Below are positions 7,108 to 15,475 of a DNA stretch of 64,000 nucleotides, piece by piece (within the stretch, counting starts at the first letter, position 1; every line of letters starts with the position of its first letter). Made by a program: the position numbers and the translations under genes. The stretch spans positions 1 to 64,000 of the forward strand of contig NZ_QOLA01000031.1 of NCBI RefSeq assembly GCF_003324565.1, given 5' to 3'. The notes beneath the pieces were generated by a model. That model was not told where the DNA came from. It searched no databases and saw only the letters and a program-made list of their open reading frames with translations. Source of the DNA: Streptomyces sp. SDr-06. Its GTDB lineage: Bacteria > Actinomycetota > Actinomycetes > Streptomycetales > Streptomycetaceae.

Positions 7108-9144
7108 ATGGGCGTTGAAGAGCGGGACGAGTCGCGCTCGGGCGGCGGCGGGCCGGAATCAGGCGGCCCTGACGGCGGCTCCTCCGGCAACTCCGAGGGC
7201 GGCCTCCCGCCGCGGCAGGTGCCGAGCCAGGGTGGTCCCGGCGGTTCGCCGAGCGGTCACGCGGCCCTTCCGGGACAGCCCGACCGGGATTCCGTTTCCG
7301 AGTCCGCGGCCGCTCCCGATCTGGGCGGAACGGTACTGCCCGGCCCCTGGGGCCCCATGGACGGAATCGGGGACCCCGGTGCGAGCGTGCCGCCGCAGCG
7401 CGAGGGCGGTCTCCGCGAGGGCATGGCGCTGGAGCTCGCCGAGGTCGGCCAGTCCGACGCCGACCTCATCCACGCGATGCGGACCGGCGACGACAGCGCG
7501 TACGAGGAGCTGTTCCGGCGCCACGCGCACGCCGTGCGGCGCTACGCCCGCACCTGCTGCCGCGACGCGCACACCGCCGACGACCTGACGGCGGAGGTCT
7601 TCGCGCGCACCCTCCAGGCGGTGCGCGGCGGTGCCGGGCCCGAACAGGCCGTGCGCGCCTATCTGATGACCACGGTGCGGCGGGTCGCGGCGTCCTGGAC
7701 GCGGACCGCGAAGCGGGAGCAACTGGTCGACGACTTCGCGGTCTTCGCCCAGCAGTCCGCGCGCTCGGCGGAGGTGTCCGACGACGACACCGTCGACCTG
7801 GGCGCCGAGGTGCGGGCCATGCACGAGGCCGAGCAGACGCTGGCGATGCAGGCGTTCCGCTCGCTGCCGGAGCGCTGGCAGGCGGTGCTCTGGCACACCA
7901 CCGTCGAGGAGGAGTCGCCCAGCGACATCGCGCCGCTGTTCGGGCTCACCGCCAACGCCACGGCGGTGCTCGCCAGCCGGGCCAGGGAGGGCCTCAAGCA
8001 GGCCTACCTCCAGGCGCACGTCTCCAGCGCGCTGACCGCGGGCGGGGACTGCGCCCGCTATGCCGACCGGCTCGGCGCGTACGCGCGCGGCGGGCTGCGG
8101 ATGCGGGCCGAGCGCGGGCTCAGCAAGCACCTGGAGGAGTGCGCCAAGTGCCGGGTCGCGGTCGTCGAGCTCCAAGACGTCAACGCCGGGATTCCCGCGC
8201 TGCTTCCGGTCGCGGTCATCGGCTGGTTCGCCGCCGGGTTCTCGCTCAAGGCGGCCGGTGTGGTGGCGGGTGGCGCCGCCGGGGCCGCGGGCGCCGGTGC
8301 GGCGGCCGCGGCGACGGGCGGCGGTTCGTCCGGCGGCGCGACGGGGGGTGCCGCGGCCTCGGAGGGGCTGGGCGCCCCGGCCAAGGCGGGCATCGCGGCG
8401 GCGGTGGCCGTCGCGGTGGCGGCGGGGCTCGTGTTCGCGCTGACCGGCAACGACGCGCCGCCGCCGAAGCCCGACGCGAAGCCGCCCGCGGTGGCGCCCG
8501 TCGTCCCGCAGAAGCAGCCGCCGCCCTCGCCCGAGCCGCCCGCCGCGCCCGTGCCGCAGCCTCCGCCTCCCCCGGCGCCGAAGAAGCCGTCGGCGAGGCC
8601 CACTCCGCCGAAGCCGACGCACCCCCGGCCCACGCCGCCCCGGCCGGTGCCGCCGCCCAAGCCGACGCCCCCCAGGCCCACGCCGACACCGCCCCCGCCG
8701 CCGCCCGCTCCCGCCGTCTTCCAGGTGAACCGCCTGGAGTACGGCCTGCTCGGCGACGGCACCAAGCCCGAGGTGCGGCTCGGCGGGTCGAGCTGGCTGT
8801 GGCAGCGCTCGGGCATGCGGATCGGCGAGCGGCGCTATCCGCACGGGGTGACCGTGCACGGCCGGTCCTCGGTGACCATCGACCTCAACCGCCAGTGCCG
8901 TACCTACGACGCCTATGCGGGCGTGGACGACCTCACGATGGGGCTCGGCGCGGTGCGGTTCTCGGTGTACGGGGACGGGGCCCGGCTGTGGCAGTCGCCG
9001 GTGATGCGCGGCGGGGACCCGGCGGTGCCGGTGCACGCCGACATCTCGGGCCGCAGGACCATCCGGCTGGTCGTCGAGCCTGCGGGCCCGTTCGGCGGGG
9101 CGGCGCTCGCGGACTGGGCGCAGTCGCAGATCAGCTGCCGCTAG
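7108..9144 (+). CDS. ECF-type sigma factor fused to zinc-finger motif, hydrophobic segments, Pro-rich linker and NPCBM domain
   Basis: 678 residues from ATG 7108 (GGGAG ribosome site at 7095-7099). In order: a Gly/Ser/Pro-rich, low-complexity N-terminus (1-110); sigma region 2 (about 116-200, DADLIHAMRTGDDSAYEELF); sigma region 4 (about 245-305, LPERWQAVLWHTTVEEESPSDIA); an anti-sigma-like zinc motif HLEECAKC (341-348); a hydrophobic stretch (about 362-378) and a strong transmembrane segment (about 430-450); a proline-rich spacer (about 452-535); and an NPCBM-type carbohydrate-binding module (about 540-678). Sigma and sensor appear joined in one chain, so activation may need proteolysis or occur at the membrane. 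Whether the NPCBM module is outside depends on one or two membrane passes. It ends inside the convergent SARP gene (14-base overlap). Confidence 0.85.
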   Translation: MGVEERDESRSGGGGPESGGPDGGSSGNSEGGLPPRQVPSQGGPGGSPSGHAALPGQPDRDSVSESAAAPDLGGTVLPGPWGPMDGIGDPGASVPPQREGGLREGMALELAEVGQSDADLIHAMRTGDDSAYEELFRRHAHAVRRYARTCCRDAHTADDLTAEVFARTLQAVRGGAGPEQAVRAYLMTTVRRVAASWTRTAKREQLVDDFAVFAQQSARSAEVSDDDTVDLGAEVRAMHEAEQTLAMQAFRSLPERWQAVLWHTTVEEESPSDIAPLFGLTANATAVLASRAREGLKQAYLQAHVSSALTAGGDCARYADRLGAYARGGLRMRAERGLSKHLEECAKCRVAVVELQDVNAGIPALLPVAVIGWFAAGFSLKAAGVVAGGAAGAAGAGAAAAATGGGSSGGATGGAAASEGLGAPAKAGIAAAVAVAVAAGLVFALTGNDAPPPKPDAKPPAVAPVVPQKQPPPSPEPPAAPVPQPPPPPAPKKPSARPTPPKPTHPRPTPPRPVPPPKPTPPRPTPTPPPPPPAPAVFQVNRLEYGLLGDGTKPEVRLGGSSWLWQRSGMRIGERRYPHGVTVHGRSSVTIDLNRQCRTYDAYAGVDDLTMGLGAVRFSVYGDGARLWQSPVMRGGDPAVPVHADISGRRTIRLVVEPAGPFGGAALADWAQSQISCR

Positions 9145-12100
9145 CCGGGTCCTCGCCGCGGGCGCCGGTCACGGCGTCCAGGAGCGGGGGAATCCCGGCC
9201 GGGATCAGGGCCGCCCCGGCGGCGCGTTCGGCCTCGTACTGCTCGGGCGTGAGGGCCCGGCCCGCCCGTGCGGTGACGAACTTTTCGATGTCCGCCTCCG
9301 GCACGGAACGCGGAATTCCGGCCCGCCAGGCGGATGCCGCGCCCAGGACGCGTACCGCCAGGGCGTGCTCGTCCAGCTCTCCGAGCCACTGGGCGGCGCG
9401 TTCGGCGAGGTGGGCCAGGACGATCTCGCTGCAGGCGGCGGCCGCCGCCGTGCGCAGGGTGTCCGCCATGGCGCGCAGGCCCGCCGACGGGCCGGACTCG
9501 GCGGCGGCGATCCGGGCTTTCAGAGCGTCGAGCAGCGCGACGAAATGCGGCGGCAGCGGGCCCAGCTGGGCGAACTCGACGGCCTCCTCGTGCAGGGCGC
9601 GGGCGGTGGCGGTCTCCCCGCGGTCCAGGGCGATGACGGCCAGCAGGGAGTTCACGTACGGCGTCGTGTCGCCGACCCGGTAGTGGTCGGCCTCCACCGA
9701 CGCCTGGGTCAGGGCCTTCTCCGCGGCCTCCACGTCCCCGCTGCGGTAGGCGAGTTCACCCACCCGGGCGATGAGGAACGGCGTCTCGTGGTGGGCGCCC
9801 ACCTCGCGCGCCAGCTCCAGCGCCTCCTCGTAGGCGGGCCGGGCCGTGTCGGGCAGGCCGCGCATCATCGCGGCCTCGGCGGCGGCGCTGGCCACCTGTG
9901 CGCGCATCCAGCGGTCGCCCACGCGGCGGCTGAGGCCGCGCAGTTCGGCGAGGTCCTCGTCGACGCCCTCGAACCCGCCGGGGGTGTCGATGGCCATGTG
10001 CGCGCGGAACATCAGGGAGACGCCGATCGCCCACTCCTCGCCGTACCGGCGGCAGTTGGCGACGACCGCGTCGATCGACTCGCGCATGATGATCTGGCTG
10101 CCGACGTGGAAGGTCGTGAACGGCCAGAGCAGCCCCGGGAAGCGGGCCGCCTCCGGCCCGCCCGCCTCGAAGGCCTCCCGGAGCTGGAGGAGGCGGCCGC
10201 GTACGCCGGGGCTGTCGAGCCCCTGGCGGGGGTTGGTGTCGGAGAGCAGGAAGAAGCGGAGCAGGTCGAGGTGGAGCCGCGGCCAGTACCGCGGGTCGGA
10301 CGGGTCGTCGGGCGGCGGGGAGAGCGTCGCGATCGCCTCGCCCCAGGCGGCCCCCTCGATACGGTAGTTGCGCACCCACCAGAACCAGCCCACCGACAGC
10401 GCGAGTTCGGTGGCGGCCCTCTCGTCGGCGGTGGCCTGCGCCGTGGTGCGGCGCAGGACGGCCCGGATGTTGTCGAGCTCCGTCTCCAGGCGCCGGATCC
10501 AGGGGAGCTGGTCGCCCGAGCGGATGCGGGGCTCGGCCCGGCGGGCCAGCTCGCGGTAGTACGCGGTGTGGGCGTCGGCGGCGGCGCGCAGCACCTCGGG
10601 CGTCTCGGCGGCCCGCTCGGCGGCGTACTCGTGGATGGTCTCCAGCATGCGGTAGCGCATGCCGGTGCCGTCGGCGGCGGGGACCGCGCTGACCAGGGAC
10701 TTGTCGACGAGGGCGGCGAGGGCGTCGGTGCTGCCGCACACCGCCTGGGCGGCGGCGAGGTCCCAGCCGCCCGCGAAGACGGAGGCACAGCGCAGGACGG
10801 CACGTTCGTCCTCGTCCAGGAGATCCCAGGACCAGTCGACGACGGCCCGCAGCGTCTGCTGGCGCGGCAGCACGGTGCGGCTGCCGCTGGTCAGCAGCCG
10901 GAACCGGTCGTCGAGGCGGTCGGCGATCTGGCGCGGGGTGAGCAACCGCAGCCGAGCGGCGGCCAGTTCGATGGCGAGCGGCAGCCCGTCCAGGCGGCGG
11001 CAGATCTCGGCGACGGCCTCGGCGTCGGCCTCCGGGTCGAAGCCGGGGCGCACGGCGCGGGCGCGCTCGGCGAACAGGCGGTGCGCCGGGGCCGGTGGCA
11101 GCGGCTCGACCGGGCGGACCGCCTCGCCGGGCACGCCGAGCGGCTCGCGGCTGGTGGCGAGGATGCGGAGCCGGGGGCAGCGGGTGAGGAGCGTCTCGGC
11201 GAGCCGGGCGGCGGCGTCGATGACGTGCTCGCAGTTGTCGAGGACGAGCAGGGTGTCCGGGCGCCGGGCGAGGTCGTCGACCAGCAGCGTGGTGGGGTCG
11301 GCGGAGCCGGTCGGCTGGCCCTCGCGCACCCCCAGAGTCGTCTCGCGCAGGCCGAGCGCGGAGACCACGGCGCCGGGGACGGCCTCGGGCTGGTCCAGCG
11401 GGGCGAGCTCCACGAGCCAGGCCGCCGTCTCCGCCCCGGCCGCCGCCTGCTCCGCGAGCCGGGTCTTGCCGGTGCCGCCGGGCCCGGTGAGGGTGACCAG
11501 CCGGGAGTCCGCCAAGTCGGCCCGGATGGCGATGAGTTCGGGCTCGCGGCCCACGAAGGAGGTGAGACGGGGGCGGATGTTGCCGTTGGCCGGGGGGCGG
11601 TGGTCCGCGGTGGAGCGCGGGGCGTCGTCCGCCTTCGAGGCACCCGTGGACCGCGGGGCCGGGGGCGCCGGGGCTGCCAGCAACTCGGCGTGCAGGGCGG
11701 TCAGTTCGGGCCCGGGGTCGGTGCCGAGGGAGTCGGCCAGGGTGCGGCGGGTCCGCTCGTACGCGGCGAGCGCGTCGGCCCGGCGGCCCTCGGCCCGCAG
11801 CGTGCGGATCAGCTGGGCGTGCAGCGTCTCGTCGTACGGGTACGCGGCGAGCAGCTCCGTCAGTTCGGGGAGCAGCGCGCCGGTGGCGCCGCGCCGCAGG
11901 TCCGCCTCGATGCGGTCGCGGCGCGCGGCCAGGCGCCGCGCCTCGGGGCGTACGGCGGCGTCGCGGTCGGGGAGGTCCGCGAGGGCGGGGCCGCGCCACA
12001 GGGCGAGGGCCGCGCGCAGGGTCCGGGCCGCGGTCTCCGGATCGCCCGCCGCCAGCTGGGCCGCGCCCTGTGCCGCGCCCTCCTCGAACGCGTACAGGTC

Positions 12101-12394
12101 GATGTCGTGCGGCTCGGCGGCGAGCCGGTAGCCCGCGGGGCCGGACTCCACGACCTCCCGGCCGAGCGCGCGGCGCAGCCGGCCGACGAGCGCCTGGAGG
12201 GCGGCGGGCGCGTCCTGCGGCGGGTCGTCCGCCCATACGTCGTCGATCAGCGTCGCCACGGACACGGGGCGGGGGGCGCGCAGCGCGAGCGCGGTCAGCA
12301 GGGTTCGCAGCCTCGGCCCGCCGAGCGGGACGGCGGTGCCGGTGGTGTCGTGCGCCTCAGTGGCGCCCAGGATCAGGTACCGCACGGCAGCCAT
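9131..12394 (-). CDS. AfsR/SARP-family regulator (OmpR-type wHTH, BTAD, NB-ARC ATPase, TPR)
   Basis: 1087 residues from ATG 12392-12394. Residues 1-95 form the OmpR-like winged helix of SARPs; 100-245 the bacterial transcriptional activation domain (DLYAFEEGAAQGAAQ to LHAELLAAP). Residues 300-600 form a STAND/NB-ARC ATPase with P-loop GPGGTGKT (304-311) and Walker B-like LLVLDNCEHV, followed by TPR-like helices to the end. This is the large AfsR architecture, usually a pleiotropic or pathway-specific activator of secondary metabolism. No biosynthetic cluster is adjacent, so the target is unknown. No good Shine-Dalgarno sequence was found; GTG at 12385 is an alternative start. Confidence 0.9.
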   Translation of the reverse strand: MAAVRYLILGATEAHDTTGTAVPLGGPRLRTLLTALALRAPRPVSVATLIDDVWADDPPQDAPAALQALVGRLRRALGREVVESGPAGYRLAAEPHDIDLYAFEEGAAQGAAQLAAGDPETAARTLRAALALWRGPALADLPDRDAAVRPEARRLAARRDRIEADLRRGATGALLPELTELLAAYPYDETLHAQLIRTLRAEGRRADALAAYERTRRTLADSLGTDPGPELTALHAELLAAPAPPAPRSTGASKADDAPRSTADHRPPANGNIRPRLTSFVGREPELIAIRADLADSRLVTLTGPGGTGKTRLAEQAAAGAETAAWLVELAPLDQPEAVPGAVVSALGLRETTLGVREGQPTGSADPTTLLVDDLARRPDTLLVLDNCEHVIDAAARLAETLLTRCPRLRILATSREPLGVPGEAVRPVEPLPPAPAHRLFAERARAVRPGFDPEADAEAVAEICRRLDGLPLAIELAAARLRLLTPRQIADRLDDRFRLLTSGSRTVLPRQQTLRAVVDWSWDLLDEDERAVLRCASVFAGGWDLAAAQAVCGSTDALAALVDKSLVSAVPAADGTGMRYRMLETIHEYAAERAAETPEVLRAAADAHTAYYRELARRAEPRIRSGDQLPWIRRLETELDNIRAVLRRTTAQATADERAATELALSVGWFWWVRNYRIEGAAWGEAIATLSPPPDDPSDPRYWPRLHLDLLRFFLLSDTNPRQGLDSPGVRGRLLQLREAFEAGGPEAARFPGLLWPFTTFHVGSQIIMRESIDAVVANCRRYGEEWAIGVSLMFRAHMAIDTPGGFEGVDEDLAELRGLSRRVGDRWMRAQVASAAAEAAMMRGLPDTARPAYEEALELAREVGAHHETPFLIARVGELAYRSGDVEAAEKALTQASVEADHYRVGDTTPYVNSLLAVIALDRGETATARALHEEAVEFAQLGPLPPHFVALLDALKARIAAAESGPSAGLRAMADTLRTAAAAACSEIVLAHLAERAAQWLGELDEHALAVRVLGAASAWRAGIPRSVPEADIEKFVTARAGRALTPEQYEAERAAGAALIPAGIPPLLDAVTGARGEDPASGS

Positions 12395-12561
12395 TGTGGC
12401 GGGGAACGCGCGTGCGGGGGGAATCAATAAGTGCCGGAGCCCGCGGGCCGCCCTCCGACACCGCTCCCCTGCCCGCTCGTCGGCCCTTCCCGTCCTCCCG
12501 GGCTCGCGCCACCAGACGGCCGGCACGCGCACGGCGATGCCGCCTCAGGCGCGGGTCCGGC

Positions 12562-14682
12562 TCAGGAACGCAGGGTGGGGCGGCGCGGCGGGGTCACCCC
12601 GCCCGCCACGGCCCGCTGCCGGGGTGCGGCGGTGCCCGTCCAGCACGTGCCGCGGCGGGCCAGCAGGCGGCGCAGCCACAGCTCGGTGGAGATCAGGTCG
12701 GCGAGGCCGTCCAGCGGCAGGGGCTCGCCCGCGGCGGCCGCGCGCACCGCCTTGCGCACGGTACGGGCCTCGATCAGGCCCGCGTCGGCGAGCAGCGGCG
12801 CCTCGAAGAGGGAGATCAGCGGGTCGGCCGACTGGCGCAGTCCGGCCCGGGACGCGGCGGTCGAGGGCGCGTGGGAGGGGGCGCCCCAGCCGGGAGGCAG
12901 GTCGCGCACGCCGGACGCCGACAGGACCGTACGCAGGATCGTGGCGCGCGCGCCGGGCTGGACGCGCAGGGATTCCGGCAGGGCCCGGCAGGCGCGGACG
13001 ACCTGGTTGTCGAGGAACGGGGCGTGCAGGCGCTGGCTGCGCACCTCGGCGGCCTGTTCCAGGATGCGGTGGTCGGCGGCGTACCGGGCGAGCGCCGCGG
13101 ACGCGCGGGCCTCGCCGGGGCGCTGGGAGGGGGCGGGGCGGGTCGCCGAGGCCATCAGGCGAACCGATACTTCGGCGAGTGCTTCCCCGGTCAGCCAGCG
13201 GGCCGCCGGGCCCGGCCGGGTCCACGACAGGGCCGCCAGGGAGATCGACAGGGGGCTCGCCGCGTCGTCGAAGCGGGGCGTGCGCAGGGCGTCCGCCGCC
13301 GACTCGATGCCGGTGCGATAGGGCGTGCGGGCCAGGCGGCGGGCCGCCCGGTAGACGGTCAGCGGGACGAAGAGGGAGTTGGCGCTGGGCCCGCCCGCCT
13401 TGGCCAGGGCCGTGGCCGGGCGGAGCAGATGGCGGCGCTGGCGGTCCATCAACAGGTCGGCGAGGCGCGCCGGATGGGCGTCCAGGACCTGGCGGGCGCC
13501 GCTCCCGGTGAAGTGGTCGGCGCTGCCGGCGAGGAGGCGGCGGCGGTGGCGCGGGGCCGCGATGAGGGACGGGCCCGGCTCGTCGGTGAGCGGACCTTCG
13601 AGGTCGGCGTACGGCAGCGACTCCTCGGAGCCCGTCACCACCACGTGGTGCAGGCGGGGGTTGGCGGCCATCGCGCCGGCCCGCTCCAGTTCGGCCCGGC
13701 GTCCCGGCACCGTGAGGTCGTTGAAGGTGACCGCGAGCAGGCGCTCGCCCGCCCCCGTGCCGTGGCCGAGGACCGTGCCCGGCACCCCGGGCAGCCCGGC
13801 CGCGAGCAGGGCGAGGGTGGCGGACGCGGGGCCGCCGGACAGGTCGGCCCCTATGCCGGGGGCCGGGCCGCCGCGGGCGGCGCGCCGCTCGGCCGGGCCC
13901 ATGCCCGGGACCGGGCCGGGGTCCGGCGGCAGGGTCTCGGGCGCGTGCCGGGGCGCGGTGAGTCTGGCGCGTACCGCCGAGACCAGCGCGTCGCGCACGC
14001 CCTCCACCGCGGCGGCGGGCTCGCGTTGGGGCGCGGCGACCGCGAGGGAGGCGACCGGTTCGTAGCCGGTGATCTCCCGCGAGCCCTCGCGCAGCACGAG
14101 CGCATGGCCGGGCGGGATGCGCCGGACGCCCGCGTAGGGCGTCGAGTCACCGAGCGCCTCGGGCACGTCGGGGCAGGCGAGGAGGGCGGCGAGGTGCCCG
14201 ATGTCGAGCTGGGCCTCGATGAGGTCGGCGAGCGGAAGTGCCGCCGTTCCGTAGGCGGTTCCGCCCGCCCAGGGGGTGTAGAAGACGGGCCGCGCGCCGG
14301 CCAGGTCGCCGACGACCGTGACACGGCGGGCGACCTGGGCGACGGCCGTGTAGCTGCCGGGCCAGGCGGTGAGGTGGCGCAGCGCGCCCCCGCGCGCGGC
14401 GAACAGGCCGACCCGGAGCTCCTCGTCGCTGGCGGCGCAGCAGCCCAGGACGGCGAGGCGGGTGTCGGCGCCGACGCTGACGATGCGGATCTCGTCGGGC
14501 CGCCAGTCGCCCACCGCCCACAGCGGATCCGGGTCGCCCCACAGGAGTTGGGCCCCGACGGGGTGAACGGTGCGCCCCTCCTCGGGCTCGCCCACGGCCC
14601 CGGCGGTGCCGTGGCCGCCCGTGCCGTAGCCGCCCGCGCGGAAGCTTGCGGCGACGCTGCTCCACCCCACCAACCATCGCAT
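12562..14682 (-). CDS. Asparagine-synthetase-like protein with degenerate ATP-pyrophosphatase loop
   Basis: 706 residues from ATG 14680-14682, with a good GGAGG site 4 nt upstream. The fold is that of class B asparagine synthetases and lasso-peptide cyclases. The N-terminus (MRWLVG) lacks the catalytic Cys2 needed for glutaminase activity, as in macrolactam cyclases. The synthetase domain keeps the late motif APFLDNQVVRACRALPESLR, but the pyrophosphatase loop SGGxDS reads SGGPAS (282-287), losing its aspartate. No lasso precursor, leader-binding protein or protease gene is adjacent. I would call it a probable pseudoenzyme or an enzyme with altered chemistry. The name asparagine synthase-related is safe; the function is unknown. 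Confidence 0.7.
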   Translation of the reverse strand: MRWLVGWSSVAASFRAGGYGTGGHGTAGAVGEPEEGRTVHPVGAQLLWGDPDPLWAVGDWRPDEIRIVSVGADTRLAVLGCCAASDEELRVGLFAARGGALRHLTAWPGSYTAVAQVARRVTVVGDLAGARPVFYTPWAGGTAYGTAALPLADLIEAQLDIGHLAALLACPDVPEALGDSTPYAGVRRIPPGHALVLREGSREITGYEPVASLAVAAPQREPAAAVEGVRDALVSAVRARLTAPRHAPETLPPDPGPVPGMGPAERRAARGGPAPGIGADLSGGPASATLALLAAGLPGVPGTVLGHGTGAGERLLAVTFNDLTVPGRRAELERAGAMAANPRLHHVVVTGSEESLPYADLEGPLTDEPGPSLIAAPRHRRRLLAGSADHFTGSGARQVLDAHPARLADLLMDRQRRHLLRPATALAKAGGPSANSLFVPLTVYRAARRLARTPYRTGIESAADALRTPRFDDAASPLSISLAALSWTRPGPAARWLTGEALAEVSVRLMASATRPAPSQRPGEARASAALARYAADHRILEQAAEVRSQRLHAPFLDNQVVRACRALPESLRVQPGARATILRTVLSASGVRDLPPGWGAPSHAPSTAASRAGLRQSADPLISLFEAPLLADAGLIEARTVRKAVRAAAAGEPLPLDGLADLISTELWLRRLLARRGTCWTGTAAPRQRAVAGGVTPPRRPTLRS

Positions 14683-15032
14683 CGCGCCTCCACAGGCTGT
14701 GGACAACTCGTGGACAACCCCGTCCGCCCGGTCCGCCCGGGGCGGCCCGCGGACCGGCCGGGGACGGCCCTCGGCACGGAACCGGGCAGGGCCGAAGGAG
14801 TCCGGGACCCCATGCTGCCACGACAACGGCGCCCCGGAGGGGCTACGGGTAGCGGGCGCAAAAAGTGAACGCGCCCCGGCCGCTGGCCGATTGGCGTCGT
14901 TCCCGGGACGTACGGGACGGGACCCGGGTGATCGGGGAGGCGTTCCGGACGGGTCGGGCGAGGGGCGATATTCAGCCATTCTCGGGCCGTGGCGGGGCCG
15001 CCACACCAGCCTCCGGAGGCCCTCAACACACA

Positions 15033-15061
15033 GTCCGGGAGGCGCTGTTCGCCTCCCGGAC
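15033..15061. terminator. Perfect 11-bp hairpin, terminator-like
   Basis: Arms GTCCGGGAGGC (15033-15043) and GCCTCCCGGAC (15051-15061) around loop GCTGTTC. No T-tract, as usual in Streptomyces. It terminates no recognised gene. Confidence 0.5.
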
Positions 15062-15290
15062 CGGTCCGCCGCCCGCGGGGATTGAGGCGGCGGTGTCCCC
15101 CAGCCCACTGGATCCATGCAGCGGGCCGACCCACGCACCACACATGGAAGCGCTCCCCCGGGGGACCTGCGAGAGCGCACGGCCGGGCGCACGGCCACAC
15201 GTCGGGAGCGCGGCGGCGGCCACTCCCGCCTCACCCCCGGCGCAACGGTGCCGCGATCGCGGCGCGTCCGGGGGTGTCAGCAACTGTTCG

Positions 15291-15355
15291 TACGGAAAAC
15301 AATCTCGCCATACGGAAGACCGCCCCTTAACGGTCGGGATGCGGCGAACTACGCT
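15291..15355 (+). promoter_or_regulatory. Promoter of the NsdA-like gene with two upstream direct repeats
   Basis: TACGGAAAAC (15291-15300) and TACGGAAGAC (15311-15320) are spaced exactly 20 bases, two helical turns. They sit just upstream of -35 TTAACG (15327-15332), a 17-base spacer and -10 TACGCT (15350-15355). Direct repeats abutting a -35 are typical of activator sites. Confidence 0.55.
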
Positions 15356-15475
15356 GTGTTTACTGCTGTTCCCCACGGGTGGCATATTCCCGAGGGCTCG
15401 GCCACATGCTTTTGCGGCCGACGATCCGGACACCACACCGTCCGGGGGAACGCCGTCTGTGTCGAGGGGTGGCGC

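Larger units (their letters stand above)
14683..15475. other. Long intergenic region between divergent asparagine-synthetase-like and NsdA-like genes
   Basis: Nearly 800 bases with no supported protein gene. It holds a strong terminator-like hairpin (15033-15061) and the NsdA-like promoter with upstream direct repeats (15291-15355). Open frames here lack ribosome sites and family signatures. The hairpin lies where no divergent gene should end, so an unrecognised small transcript is possible. Confidence 0.5.

Noticed and set aside
12562..15475. Lasso-peptide or macrolactam cluster around the asparagine-synthetase-like gene
   Set aside because: No precursor peptide, leader-binding (B1) or protease (B2) gene found on either strand, and the pyrophosphatase loop is degenerate.
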